Source of the DNA: Ideonella sp. A 288
GTDB lineage: Bacteria > Pseudomonadota > Gammaproteobacteria > Burkholderiales > Burkholderiaceae_C
Direction of reading: 5' to 3'
DNA: 64,000 nt
Assembly (NCBI RefSeq): GCF_002198735.1
Contig: NZ_MWLO01000131.1
Coordinates: forward strand, 1 to 64,000
Part shown: positions 9,267 to 17,819 of the stretch, piece by piece
How positions within the stretch are numbered: position 1 is the stretch's first letter
Layout of the letters: each line of letters opens with the position of its first letter
The notes under the pieces: model-generated
What the model was told of the DNA's origin: nothing
Databases searched by the model: none
The model's input: only the letters and a program-made list of their open reading frames with translations
Translations under genes and position numbers: made by a program

Positions 9267-9479
9267 TCAGTAGAGCTTCTTGGGCAGCTGCATGCTGCGG
9301 ACGCGCTTGTAATGGCGCTTGACCGCAGCGGCCTTCTTGCGCTTGCGCTCGGACGTGGGCTTCTCGTAGAACTCGCGGGCGCGCAGTTCGGTCAGAAGGC
9401 CCAGCTTTTCGATCGTGCGCTTGAAGCGGCGCAGGGCCACATCGAAAGGCTCGTTCTCTTTGACGCGAATCGTGGTCAT
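9267..9479 (-). CDS. rpsU: 30S ribosomal protein S21
   Basis: Small-subunit ribosomal protein of 70 residues, the normal length. It begins [20 protein letters not shown] and has the very basic C-terminal half [17 protein letters not shown]21 binds near the 3' end of 16S rRNA and helps initiation. The start at 9479 is set by homology; the frame is open upstream through the leader. A strong sigma70-like promoter lies about 150 bases upstream, giving a long leader that holds a stable hairpin. Confidence 0.97.
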   Translation of the reverse strand: MTTIRVKENEPFDVALRRFKRTIEKLGLLTELRAREFYEKPTSERKRKKAAAVKRHYKRVRSMQLPKKLY

Positions 9480-9543
9480 TGACAGGTTGGATCCTATGGG
9501 TTGCGCTCGGTGTTCCTGGCTCGGCCCGCGCGCTTGTGTCCTT

Positions 9544-9569
9544 GCTGGAGCCCCTTCGGGGCCGCCAGC
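9544..9569 (-). other. stem-loop in the rpsU leader
   Basis: Nested inverted repeat: an outer GCTGG/CCAGC around an inner GCCCC-TTC-GGGGC. It lies inside the ~145-base untranslated leader between the predicted rpsU start of transcription and its ATG. Could be a leader structure that tunes S21 synthesis; function not shown. Confidence 0.5.
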
Positions 9570-9630
9570 CATGCACTCGGGTAGCGCCGGGTCCGGGGAA
9601 TCGACACGCGGTTTGCTAGCAAAGACAGCG

Positions 9631-9660
9631 ATTCTAGCGTGCATTTCGAGGCCTTGACAA
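9631..9660 (-). promoter_or_regulatory. sigma70-type promoter of rpsU
   Basis: Read on the minus strand: -35 TTGTCA (9660-9655), an 18-base spacer, -10 TAGAAT (9636-9631). Each hexamer differs from consensus at one base. Transcription should start near 9624. Confidence 0.75.
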
Positions 9661-9752
9661 TGCGCAGCGTGCGTGCCTCGCGTGCGGCCGTGGTGCCGTG
9701 GCCGCAGGGCACCGAGGCCAGGCAGCCTGCGGCGCGCCGAGCACGCGGCCGA

Positions 9753-10955
9753 TCATCCCGCCGTCAGGGCTGCTGCACAGGCCGCGGCGCTGGCCCAGGC
9801 CCACTGGAAGTTGTAGCCGCCCAGCCAGCCCGTCACGTCGACCACCTCGCCGATGAAGTGCAGCCCGGGCTGTCGCCGGCTTTGCAGGCTGCGCGAGTCG
9901 AGCTCGCGGGTGTCCACGCCGCCGGCCGTGACCTCGGCCTTGCGGTAGCCCTCGGTGCCGTCGGGCCGCACCTGCCATTCGGCCAGCGACCGTCCCAGGC
10001 CATCGAGATCGCGGTCGCGCAGCTCGGCCATGGGCCGATCGGCCGGCAATTGCAGCCGTGCCAGCCAGGCATCGCCCAGGCGCTGCGGCAGCCAGGTGCC
10101 GAGCTGCGTGCCGAGTTGCCGCCGCGACACCGCCTTGGCCTCCCGAAGCAACGCGGCGAGGTCCTGGCCGGCGCCCAGGTCGATGGTCAGTGCCTCACCG
10201 GGTCGCCAGTAGGTCGATGCCTGCAGCACCGCCGGGCCGCTGAGCCCCCGATGGGTGAACAGCAGGTCTTCGACGAAGCGCACGCGCTGCCGGCCCTGGC
10301 CGGCGATGATCGCCACCTCGAGCGACACACCGGCCAGCGGCACCAGCGGCGCCCAGTCGGCCGCAGCAAAGGTGAGCGGCACCAGCGCCGGTCGCGGCTC
10401 GACGATGCGGTGGCCGAACTGTCGCGCCAGCCGGTGGCCGAAATCGGTGGCGCCGATCTTCGGGATCGACAGGCCGCCGGTGGCGACGACCACCTGGCGT
10501 GCGGCCACCGGGCCGCGCGCGGTGTCGAGTTCGAAGCCGCCCTCGGCGGCGTGCACGGCGGCCACCGCGCAGGGTTGCCAGCGGGTCACCGAGCCGGCCG
10601 CGCACTCGGCCAGCAGCATCGCGATGATCTGTTCGCTGGAGTCGTCGCAGAACAGTTGCCCGCGGTGCTTTTCGTGGAAGGCGATGCCGTGCCGCTTCAC
10701 CAACGCGATGAAATCGGCCGGCGTGCAGCGCACCAGGGCCGAGCGGCAGAAATCGGGGTTGGCCGACAGGAAGTTGGCGGGGCCGGTGTCGAGGTTGGTG
10801 AAGTTGCAGCGGCCTCCACCGGAGATGCGGATCTTCTCGGCCACCTTGTCGGCGTGGTCGATCAGCAGCACGCGCAGGCCGCGCTGGCCGGCCTGCGCGG
10901 CGCAGAACAGGCCGGCAGCCCCGGCGCCGATGACCACGGCGTCGAACGGGCGCAT
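9753..10955 (-). CDS. HI0933/YhiN family FAD-dependent oxidoreductase
   Basis: A 400-residue flavoprotein of the HI0933-like (BaiN/RdsA) family. The N-terminal dinucleotide motif VVIGAGAAGLFCAAQAG is followed by the family signature EKIRISGGGRCNFTN. The C-terminal FAD motif is GEVVDVTGWLGGYNFQWAW. The natural substrate is not known for most members; roles in rRNA dihydrouridine removal (RdsA) or bile-acid reduction (BaiN) are described for relatives. It is on the same strand as ybiB, with a 170-base gap that holds a long palindrome. Confidence 0.9.
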   Translation of the reverse strand: MRPFDAVVIGAGAAGLFCAAQAGQRGLRVLLIDHADKVAEKIRISGGGRCNFTNLDTGPANFLSANPDFCRSALVRCTPADFIALVKRHGIAFHEKHRGQLFCDDSSEQIIAMLLAECAAGSVTRWQPCAVAAVHAAEGGFELDTARGPVAARQVVVATGGLSIPKIGATDFGHRLARQFGHRIVEPRPALVPLTFAAADWAPLVPLAGVSLEVAIIAGQGRQRVRFVEDLLFTHRGLSGPAVLQASTYWRPGEALTIDLGAGQDLAALLREAKAVSRRQLGTQLGTWLPQRLGDAWLARLQLPADRPMAELRDRDLDGLGRSLAEWQVRPDGTEGYRKAEVTAGGVDTRELDSRSLQSRRQPGLHFIGEVVDVTGWLGGYNFQWAWASAAACAAALTAG

Positions 10956-10989
10956 CCGTGGGCTCAGAGGCTTAGAGGAATTCGAGCGT

Positions 10990-11102
10990 GCCCGAGCGAC
11001 GCCCCCAGACGCGCCCGATCTAGGCGCAAAGCACAGCCATAGCTCGGGCTATGGCGAGCATTTGCAACAACGAGTGGGTGCGTTTGGGGGTGGTGAGCGG
11101 GC
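10990..11102. repeat. 113-bp imperfect palindrome (REP-like or structured RNA element)
   Basis: Outer arms 10990-11012 and 11080-11102 pair at about 17 of 23 positions, before counting G-U pairs. Inner arms continue through GCAAAGCAC/GAGCATTTGC to a central hairpin GCCATAG-CTCGGG-CTATGGC (11036-11055). Together they make one long interrupted stem. It lies between ybiB and the flavoprotein gene, both on the minus strand, and is too long for a simple terminator. It resembles dispersed intergenic palindromes of Burkholderiales, but I see no second copy in this window. Confidence 0.75.
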
Positions 11103-11125
11103 ATGATCGAAAAACTCTCAGACTC

Positions 11126-12067
11126 TCAGCCGGCGTGGGCCGATTGCAGTTGGGCCAGGGCTTGCGCCAGCAGCCCGGCCTGGCGCTCGATCGGTGCCGG
11201 CAGCGACTGCGTGCCTGCGATCACGGCCTGGGTGTAGGCGGCGGTGCTCGCCGCGGTGATCTCGCGCGGCAGCGCCGGCAGTTCCACCAGCGGGCCGTCC
11301 TGGGGCGGGCAGCCCATCGCGTCGTCGAGGCGGCCGTTCAGCCACAGGTCCATGCGCGGGCAGCGGCGCGGGTCGGCCACCGGCTCGCCTTCGGTGCCTC
11401 GCAGCAGCATCATGCTGGCGCCCGTGGCCTGGGCAAACTCGCCCATCAGGCGGCCGAACTCGGGGTGGGTGTGGCTGGCCAGCCGCAGCACCGGCGCCCC
11501 GGCCACCGGGGCGATCAGCTTGGCCATGGTGTGCCCGGAGTTGCGCAGGCCCACCACCCAGCGCACGTCGAGCAGGTGCTGCAGCGCCGGGCTCAGCACG
11601 TCGGTGGGCACATGGGCCGGCTCGCCCCGCCGCCAGGCGGCGTGCACGGCCGCGGCGCCATCGCAGGCGGGCAGCCCGAGCGCGGCGAAGACCTCGGCGC
11701 TGGTCACGCGGGTCGGGTCGCGCCGCGGGCCGTGCACCAGCACGCGGGCGCCGCGCCGCGCCATGGCCATCGCCAGCAGCGGGGTCAGGTTGGGCAGGCG
11801 GCGGGCGCCGTTGTAGCTGGGGATCACCAGGACCGGTTTGTCACTGGGCACGCAGGCCAGGTGGGGCTCCAGCGCGCGGGAGAAGCCGACCAGTTCGTCA
11901 CAGGTCTCGCCCTTGATGCGCATGGCCAGCGCGAAGCCGCCGACTTCCAGGTCGGTGGCGGTGCCATCGAGCACCTGTCGCATGAGGTCTGTGGATTGGG
12001 CCACGTCGAGCGCGCGGGCGCCGGCGTGGCCGCGGCCGATCTCCTTCAGGTAGGGGGCGATGCTCAA
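11126..12067 (-). CDS. ybiB: DNA-binding protein YbiB (TrpD2 family)
   Basis: A 313-residue protein with the fold of anthranilate phosphoribosyltransferase. The N-terminal helical domain ends in LEVGGFALAMRIKGE; the central Rossmann-like part has VLVIPSYNGARRLPNLTPLL. The catalytic signature of true TrpD is replaced, as is typical of YbiB/TrpD2, for which non-specific nucleic-acid binding has been shown. YbiB is LexA-regulated in E. coli; I see no clear LexA box here. The ATG at 12067 matches the family N-terminus MSIAPYLKEIGRG. Confidence 0.9.
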   Translation of the reverse strand: MSIAPYLKEIGRGHAGARALDVAQSTDLMRQVLDGTATDLEVGGFALAMRIKGETCDELVGFSRALEPHLACVPSDKPVLVIPSYNGARRLPNLTPLLAMAMARRGARVLVHGPRRDPTRVTSAEVFAALGLPACDGAAAVHAAWRRGEPAHVPTDVLSPALQHLLDVRWVVGLRNSGHTMAKLIAPVAGAPVLRLASHTHPEFGRLMGEFAQATGASMMLLRGTEGEPVADPRRCPRMDLWLNGRLDDAMGCPPQDGPLVELPALPREITAASTAAYTQAVIAGTQSLPAPIERQAGLLAQALAQLQSAHAG

Positions 12068-12315
12068 GGAACGCTTTCTGTGCCGCGATGGAGAGAAGTG
12101 CCGTTGCGATGAGGTCGCGAATCCGGCGTGCCAACCCCCAGTGTCGCAAGATTCGGGATCGGCGGATGAGGGCTGGCCGTTGCAGCGGCCGCAAAAGGGC
12201 GACGATCGCGCACCAGTTGGGTGACAGTCGGCGCGGCGGCCCGGCTATCATGGCTGCGAAGCATGTGGATCCGCGGCCATGCCGGCTGCCGCGAAGATCG
12301 CGAGATAGGAGTGTC

Positions 12316-13323
12316 ATGCCGCCACCGGTCGATCGCAGCGAACTCCCCGCCGAGGCTCTGGCGCTTCAGGCGATGGGCGAAGGTTTGCTGGCGCTGGCTC
12401 GGCAGCAGGGGCTGCCGGTCGGGCTGAAGGACGCGGTCGACGGCCGCTACGTGCACATCAACGCACCCTTGGCGGCGCTGCTGGGCATGGCCCCGGCCGA
12501 GGCGGTTGGGCGCACCGATGCCGATGGCTTCGACGCCAGCCTGGCCCAGGCCCTGCGCACCGCCGACCAGACCGCCGTGGCGCGCGACAGCGTGCAGGTG
12601 GGCGAGCACCGGTTCGAACTGCGGGGCGAGCGCCGCGAGTTCAATGTGCTGCGCGTGCCCTGTGCGCTGGGCGGCCGCCGACTGCTGTGTTGCGTCTGGC
12701 AAGACCTGGTGCCGCAGCGCCAACGCGATGCACAGATGAAATCGGCGCTCGAGCAGATCGAGCGCGAGCAGAAGGCCAGCCAGGCCTTGCGCCGCGAACT
12801 GGCCGACCAGGGCCTGCGGGACGCCGCCACCGGCCTGTACACGCCATCGCATTTCGAGGACCAGTTGCGCCGCGAGGTCGACCTGTCCAACCGGGAGCAC
12901 CGCGAGTTCGCGCTGGTCTACATCGCGCTGGACGAGTTCTCCGACCGCGTGCGCCAGATCGGCGACCGGGCCCAGGAGCGCATCCACGAGGCCATGGGCC
13001 GCCTGTTGCGCGGCAACACCCGGGCCATGGACGCCTCGTGCCGCATCGACGACCGCCACTTCGCGGTGCTGCTGTCGGGCGTCGGCCTGGCCACCGCGCA
13101 TTCGCGGATGGAGGGCCTGCGGCGCCAGGTGGCCACGCAGCTCATCGTGGTCGATGGCCAGGACCTGGGCTTCACCGTGTCGATGGGCGTGGCCAGCTTT
13201 CCGCACACCGCCCATTCGCAGGACGAGGTGGTGCAGGCCTGCCAGTCGGCGTTGGCCGAGGCGCGGCGCCGCGGTGGCAATGCCGTGGCGCTGGCGGCGA
13301 TCCGCTTCGATCCGGTCAAGTAG
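12316..13323 (+). CDS. PAS-GGDEF protein with degenerate active site
   Basis: A 335-residue cytoplasmic sensor. A PAS-like domain spans about residues 28-120 (GLKDAVDGRYVHINAPLAALLG); a coiled coil (about 130-160) leads into a GGDEF domain starting ADQGLRDAATGLYTPSHFEDQL. The catalytic GGDEF is replaced by DDRHF (residues 245-249), so cyclase activity is unlikely. The inhibitory-site motif RxxD (RAMD, 236-239) sits five residues upstream as in active enzymes, so it may be a c-di-GMP receptor. Start: ATG 12316 has AGGAG 4 bases upstream; the frame is open further upstream without homology. It stands alone. Confidence 0.88.
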   Translation: MPPPVDRSELPAEALALQAMGEGLLALARQQGLPVGLKDAVDGRYVHINAPLAALLGMAPAEAVGRTDADGFDASLAQALRTADQTAVARDSVQVGEHRFELRGERREFNVLRVPCALGGRRLLCCVWQDLVPQRQRDAQMKSALEQIEREQKASQALRRELADQGLRDAATGLYTPSHFEDQLRREVDLSNREHREFALVYIALDEFSDRVRQIGDRAQERIHEAMGRLLRGNTRAMDASCRIDDRHFAVLLSGVGLATAHSRMEGLRRQVATQLIVVDGQDLGFTVSMGVASFPHTAHSQDEVVQACQSALAEARRRGGNAVALAAIRFDPVK

Positions 13324-13359
13324 GGCCGGCACCCGGGTGGGTCGCCCGGGTCGGGCCGG

Positions 13360-14178
13360 TCAGGTGCTGAACGCCCGCCAGGCCATGTACGCGGCCAGGC
13401 CGTACAGCAGCACCGCGAACACGCGCTTGAGCTGCCGGGTGTTCATCGCATGCGCGGCCCGGGCGCCACGTGGCGCCATGATCACGCTCGACGAGGCGAT
13501 CACCAGCAGCATCGGCAGCACCAGGTAGCCCAGCGTGCCGGGCACGCCGGTGTCGAGGCCCCAGCCGCCGACCACGTAGCCCACGGTGCTGGCCAGTGCG
13601 ATCGGGAAGCCCAGCGCCGCGCTGGTGGCCACGGCGTTGTGGCTGGGCACGTTGCACCAGGTCATGAACGGCACCGAGACGAAGGCGCCGCCGGCACCCA
13701 CCAGGCTGGACAGGAAGCCGATGCCTGCACCCACCGCGCCGGAACCCAGCGGCCCGGGCATCTGGCGCGTCGGCGCGGGCTTGCGGTCGAGCAGCATCTG
13801 CGTGGCCGAGAAGCCGACGAACAGCGCAAAGAACATCGACAGCACCGCGCCCTTGAGCAGCGCGAACACCCCCGCCCCGGCGACCAGCCCGCCGATGACG
13901 ATGCCCGGCGCCATGCGCCGAACCAGGTCCCAGCGCACCGCACCGCGGCTGTGGTGCGCGCGCACGCTGGAGATCGAGGTGAACAGGATCGTCGACATCG
14001 AGGTGGCGATGGCCATCTTCACGGCCAGCGCAGGTTCGACGCCACGGTGCGTGAGGATCATGGTGAGGAAGGGCACCATCAGCATGCCGCCGCCGACACC
14101 GAGCAGCCCCGCCAGGAACCCGGTGCAGCAGCCGAGAAGCAGCAACTCGGCCACCAGCAGGGGGTTGAGGAAATCCAT
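13360..14178 (-). CDS. sulfite exporter TauE/SafE family membrane protein
   Basis: A 272-residue inner-membrane protein with about eight helices and the duplicated TauE layout. The first repeat holds GFLAGLLGVGGGMLMVPFL and the second GFLSSLVGAGGAFVSVPFM, the glycine-rich re-entrant motifs of the family. Members export sulfite, sulfoacetate or other organosulfur anions; the cargo here cannot be told. It ends 37 bases from the convergent PAS-GGDEF gene and starts 9 bases after the EVE gene, so it probably shares its transcript. Confidence 0.9.
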   Translation of the reverse strand: MDFLNPLLVAELLLLGCCTGFLAGLLGVGGGMLMVPFLTMILTHRGVEPALAVKMAIATSMSTILFTSISSVRAHHSRGAVRWDLVRRMAPGIVIGGLVAGAGVFALLKGAVLSMFFALFVGFSATQMLLDRKPAPTRQMPGPLGSGAVGAGIGFLSSLVGAGGAFVSVPFMTWCNVPSHNAVATSAALGFPIALASTVGYVVGGWGLDTGVPGTLGYLVLPMLLVIASSSVIMAPRGARAAHAMNTRQLKRVFAVLLYGLAAYMAWRAFST

Positions 14179-14187
14179 CAGGTGTTC

Positions 14188-14667
<480 letters not shown>

Positions 14668-14685
14668 CGTGGGGGAGGGGTGGGG

Positions 14686-14863
14686 TGTCCGCCGCGGGCC
14701 GCGGGCCGCTTTCCTGAACCCAAGTGGTCAGATCCAGGTGGGCGAGGTCAGCGAGGCTTCGGGTTCATCTGACGCGAGACGATCGCACCAGCTTCGCGAT
14801 GTTCCAAGCCCTTGCTCAACGAGCATCGGTTCAGAGAATTAAAACCCACAACCTGCGACGGAC
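14686..14863 (-). ncRNA. ssrS: 6S RNA
   Basis: No protein gene fits the 242 bases between zapA and the EVE gene. On the minus strand, the transcript would begin near 14863 with TCCGTCGC, which pairs with GCGGCGGA at its 3' end (14695-14688) to close a long rod. The conserved 5' arm TCTCTGAACCGATG (about 14836-14823) resembles CCCCTGAGCCGAT of E. coli 6S, and the length of ~178 nt is right. A -10 TAGAAT (14875-14870) lies 7 bases upstream of the predicted start. 6S RNA binds the sigma70 polymerase and represses it in stationary phase. The zapA neighbourhood is its usual home. Confidence 0.82.
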
Positions 14864-14869
14864 GAGCCC

Positions 14870-14875
14870 ATTCTA
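14870..14875 (-). promoter_or_regulatory. -10 element of the 6S RNA promoter
   Basis: TAGAAT on the minus strand, seven bases before the predicted 6S RNA start. No good -35 hexamer is obvious at 16-18 bases. Confidence 0.55.
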
Positions 14876-14909
14876 AGCAGGCTCCGAGCGTCTTGTGTCG
14901 ACGATTTAG

Positions 14910-15242
14910 TCACAGCAGATGGCCATCGTCGCCGAGTGCGGAATCGATGCGCCGGATCAACTGTTCGATGTCGAAATCCACGCCGGTGGAAGGGGGGGTG
15001 GACATGGGTGGCGCAGGCGGCGGGGCCAGTGCCGCGGCGGCCGATTGCTCTGCGCGCTGGTAGGCCAGGTTCAGTGCCGCGAGCACCGCCATGCGCTCGC
15101 GCGCCTTGACCTTGCCCGCGTCGCGGATACCGCTCATTTCGCGGTCGACGATGGCCACCGCCTCGCGCAGCAGTTGCTCGCCGCCGGGCGGGCAGGCCAG
15201 TGCGTAGCTCTGGCCCAGGATGGTGGCTTCGATCTGCTTCAT
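14910..15242 (-). CDS. zapA: cell division protein ZapA
   Basis: A 110-residue cytoplasmic protein that bundles FtsZ filaments at the division ring. The N-terminal globular part has the family pattern EATILGQSYALACPPGGEQLL; the C-terminal helix (about residues 55-80) carries ALNLAYQRAEQ. It then has a proline/alanine-rich stretch, common in beta-proteobacterial ZapA. Its start overlaps the zapB-like stop by 4 bases (ATGA), so the pair are translated together. Confidence 0.92.
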   Translation of the reverse strand: MKQIEATILGQSYALACPPGGEQLLREAVAIVDREMSGIRDAGKVKARERMAVLAALNLAYQRAEQSAAAALAPPPAPPMSTPPSTGVDFDIEQLIRRIDSALGDDGHLL

Positions 15243-15448
15243 GCGCCGTCTCGCGTGGGTTCGGCCGGCAGGCGGTCGAGCAGGGCGTCGATGCGCGCGC
15301 GGGCCGCAGCCAGCCGGGACTTCAGGCTGTCGCGCTCTGCGGTGACGCTGCCCAGTTGCTGCTCGAGCAGCGCATTGGTGCGCCGCAGTTCCTCGTGCCT
15401 CAGCGCGAGCCGTTCGATGCGCTCTGCAAGTTCATCGAGTCTGGACAT
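15239..15448 (-). CDS. ZapB-like coiled-coil protein (TIGR02449 family)
   Basis: A 69-residue, almost wholly coiled-coil protein (heptads through LDELAERIERLALRHEEL to LLDRL). It sits just before zapA with a 4-base overlap. Small coiled-coil proteins in this position are annotated as ZapB-like or TIGR02449 and are thought to take part in Z-ring architecture. The ATG at 15448 (MSRLDELAER) was chosen because the coil starts there; an in-frame ATG at 15496 adds 16 residues with no recognisable pattern. Confidence 0.82.
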   Translation of the reverse strand: MSRLDELAERIERLALRHEELRRTNALLEQQLGSVTAERDSLKSRLAAARARIDALLDRLPAEPTRDGA

Positions 15449-15521
15449 GGACGGCACATTGACTGCTGTGGGGGTCACGGATTGTAGGCTTCGCATCAGG
15501 TGCCACTGTTAGGATTCGCCC

Positions 15522-15740
15522 GTTGGTGCTCCGGCCGCGCGTCATGCGGGGTCGGGTTAAACGGGAAGCAGGAAGGTGCCGCGTCCGCCGGACGTCACCC
15601 AACCTGCGCTGCCCCCGCAACGGTAAGCGGACGGGATCGCCTCACGGCATGTCCCCGCTCCTGTGACTGCAAGCCACTGGCCGAACGCTCGGCCGGGAAG
15701 GCCACAGGGGTTGCCTCCGCCAGCCCGGATACCGGCCAAC
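15522..15740 (+). promoter_or_regulatory. cobalamin riboswitch
   Basis: Class-I-type adenosylcobalamin aptamer upstream of btuB. In order I see GGTGCTCC near 15525, GGTTAAACGGGAA near 15555, the core CTGCCCCCGCAACGGTAAGC near 15608-15627, the B12 box GCCACTG at 15673-15679, GGGAAGGC near 15696 and the closing GCCAGCCCGGATACCGGC. When cobalamin is bound it should close down btuB, and perhaps btuCD. About 100 bases separate it from the btuB start. Confidence 0.95.
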
Positions 15741-15836
15741 TAGGGGGTCGCACAGGGTTCACGCCTGGTGCGGCCGCATGGCCATGGCCCTCGCGGGGAA
15801 GCGGGGGCAGGCGTTGTGTTCCAGGTCCTCGTTCCC

Positions 15837-17681
15837 ATGTTGATTCGTCTCCAGGCGCCCCGCGCCGCTTCCGTGGCGGCGGCGTGCGCCGTCGTCTTCT
15901 CGTTGTCGGCGCAGGCCGACGACGCTTCCACCGTGGTCATCACGGCGGCGCGCGCGCCGCAGGCGTTGACCGATGCGCTGCCGCACACCACGGTGCTCAC
16001 GCGCACCGACATCGAGCGCACGCAGGCGGTCGACCTGGCCGCGCTGCTGGCCGCCGAGGCCGGCCTGCAACTGGCCGCCAACGGTGGCCGCGGCACGGCC
16101 ACGTCGCTGTTCGTGCGCGGCGCGCCGATGCGCCAGGTGCTGGTGCTGGTCGACGGCGTGCCGCTGTCGCGCCAGGACGCCACCGGGCAGGTGGGCGTCG
16201 AGCACCTGATGCTCGACCAGGTGGAGCGCGTCGAGATCGTGCGCGGCAATGTCTCGGCGCTGTACGGCAGCGGCGCCGTCGGCGGCGTGGTGCAGGTGTT
16301 CACCCGCCGTGGCGGCGAGCCGCGGCTGTCGCTGGTCGGCGAGGGCGGTGCGCGTGGCTACGCACGCGCCTCGGCGCAGGCCTCCGGCGGCACCGGGGCC
16401 ACGCAGTGGTCGGCGGGCCTGTCGGCCCAGCGCGACCGCGGCCTGTCGGTGCTCGACGCCGCCCGGGTGCCCGCGGCCAACCCCGACCGCGACGGCTACC
16501 GCAACACCAGCGCCACGCTGAACCTGTCGCACGCCTGGGCCGACGGCCACACGCTGAGCGCGGGGCTGCTGCACACCGAGGGCCGGCTCGACTACGACAG
16601 CTTCTTTGCCACGCCGGCCGACGTGCAGTGCAGCCGCACGCGCAAGCAGATGCTGCGGCTGGGCAGCGACGACCGCCTCGGCACCGGCTGGACCAGCCGC
16701 CTGTCGCTGTCGACGCAGCGCGACGACGCCTCGTACGACGAGACCGGCGAGTTCGGGTCGCTGGGCCGCTACCGCACCACCGTCGATGCGCTGAACTGGT
16801 CGAATGAACTGGCGTTGCAGTCCGGGCTGTCGGCCGTGGCCGGCGCTGAACTGCAGCGCCAGCGCATCGACACCAACGACGGCTTCGGCGGCATCTACGA
16901 CCGGGCGCGCACCGTGTGGGCCGTGTTCGGCGGCGTGCAGGCCGCGTTGGGGGCGCAGTCGCTGTCGCTGAACCTGCGGCACGACGACATCGGCGGCGTG
17001 GGCTCGCGCAACAGCGCCAATGTTGGCTGGTCGTGGGCCCTCGATCCGCAGTGGAAGCTGCTGGCCAGCGCCGGCAATGCCTTCAGCGCGCCGCCGCTGG
17101 GCTACCTGCACGCACCGTTCTTCGGCAACCCCGCGCTGCGGCCCGAGACCTCGCGCTCGGCCGAGCTGGGCGTGCAGTGGGCCGCGGCCGGCCAACGCCT
17201 GCGCGCCACCTGGTTCCAGACCCGTGTGCGCGACGAGATCGACTACGACACCCGCACCTTTGCCTTCGGCAACATCGATCGCACCCGCAACCGCGGGCTC
17301 GAGCTGTCGCACGCCGGCCGCGTGGCGTCGATCGACCTGCGCGCCGGCCTGACGCTGCAGCGGCCGGTGGACGAAGACACCGGGCAGGTGCGCGTGCGGC
17401 GCAGCGAGCGGCTGGCCTCGGTGTCCGCCTCGAAGGACCTCGGCGGCGGCTGGCGCGTCGGACTGGCCGCCCGCCATGCCGGCGCGCGGCCCGAGGCCGA
17501 CGGCACCACGCTGGCGGCCTACACCGTGGCCGACCTGACGGCGCAGTGGGATTTCCATCCGCAGGGCCAGTGGTTCGTGCGCCTCGAGAACCTGGGCGAT
17601 GCGCACTACGAGACCGCGGGCGGCTACCTGCAGCCGCCACGTGGCCTGTTCATGGGCCTGCGGTGGCGCATGGCGCTGTGA
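15837..17681 (+). CDS. btuB: TonB-dependent vitamin B12 receptor BtuB
   Basis: Outer-membrane receptor of 614 residues. The signal peptide runs to about residue 27 (cleavage after SAQA); a TonB box STVVITA follows; then comes a plug domain with MLDQVERVEIVRGNVSALYG and VGGVVQVFTRRGG, and a 22-strand barrel ending in an aromatic-rich strand. E. coli BtuB has 594 residues. The ATG at 15837 gives a clean signal peptide; an ATG at 15768 would add 23 residues. The cobalamin riboswitch upstream and btuCD downstream settle the substrate as B12 or another corrinoid. Confidence 0.92.
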   Translation: MLIRLQAPRAASVAAACAVVFSLSAQADDASTVVITAARAPQALTDALPHTTVLTRTDIERTQAVDLAALLAAEAGLQLAANGGRGTATSLFVRGAPMRQVLVLVDGVPLSRQDATGQVGVEHLMLDQVERVEIVRGNVSALYGSGAVGGVVQVFTRRGGEPRLSLVGEGGARGYARASAQASGGTGATQWSAGLSAQRDRGLSVLDAARVPAANPDRDGYRNTSATLNLSHAWADGHTLSAGLLHTEGRLDYDSFFATPADVQCSRTRKQMLRLGSDDRLGTGWTSRLSLSTQRDDASYDETGEFGSLGRYRTTVDALNWSNELALQSGLSAVAGAELQRQRIDTNDGFGGIYDRARTVWAVFGGVQAALGAQSLSLNLRHDDIGGVGSRNSANVGWSWALDPQWKLLASAGNAFSAPPLGYLHAPFFGNPALRPETSRSAELGVQWAAAGQRLRATWFQTRVRDEIDYDTRTFAFGNIDRTRNRGLELSHAGRVASIDLRAGLTLQRPVDEDTGQVRVRRSERLASVSASKDLGGGWRVGLAARHAGARPEADGTTLAAYTVADLTAQWDFHPQGQWFVRLENLGDAHYETAGGYLQPPRGLFMGLRWRMAL

Positions 17682-17819
17682 TCGGCGTGCAGCGCGCGAT
17701 GGACCGCCCGGAGCGTTGCATGGCCGCTCGCTCCAGCCCCGCCAGCGCCGCGGTGCGCTGCGCCGACCACGGCGCGGCAGCGCGCTGCACTGACCACAGC
17801 GCGGTGTCGCGCTGATGCC
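17682..17819. other. btuB-btuC spacer with short imperfect direct repeats
   Basis: 138 bases without a gene. The right half holds two copies of GCGCTGC(g/a)C(c/t)GACCAC(g/a)GCGCG (around 17757 and 17780). I see no terminator, so read-through from btuB into btuC is likely. Confidence 0.45.

Noticed and set aside
17757-17815. Short direct repeats before btuC as an iteron or second regulatory site
   Set aside because: Two imperfect ~21-base copies in GC-rich spacer; no known element fits and chance is not excluded.
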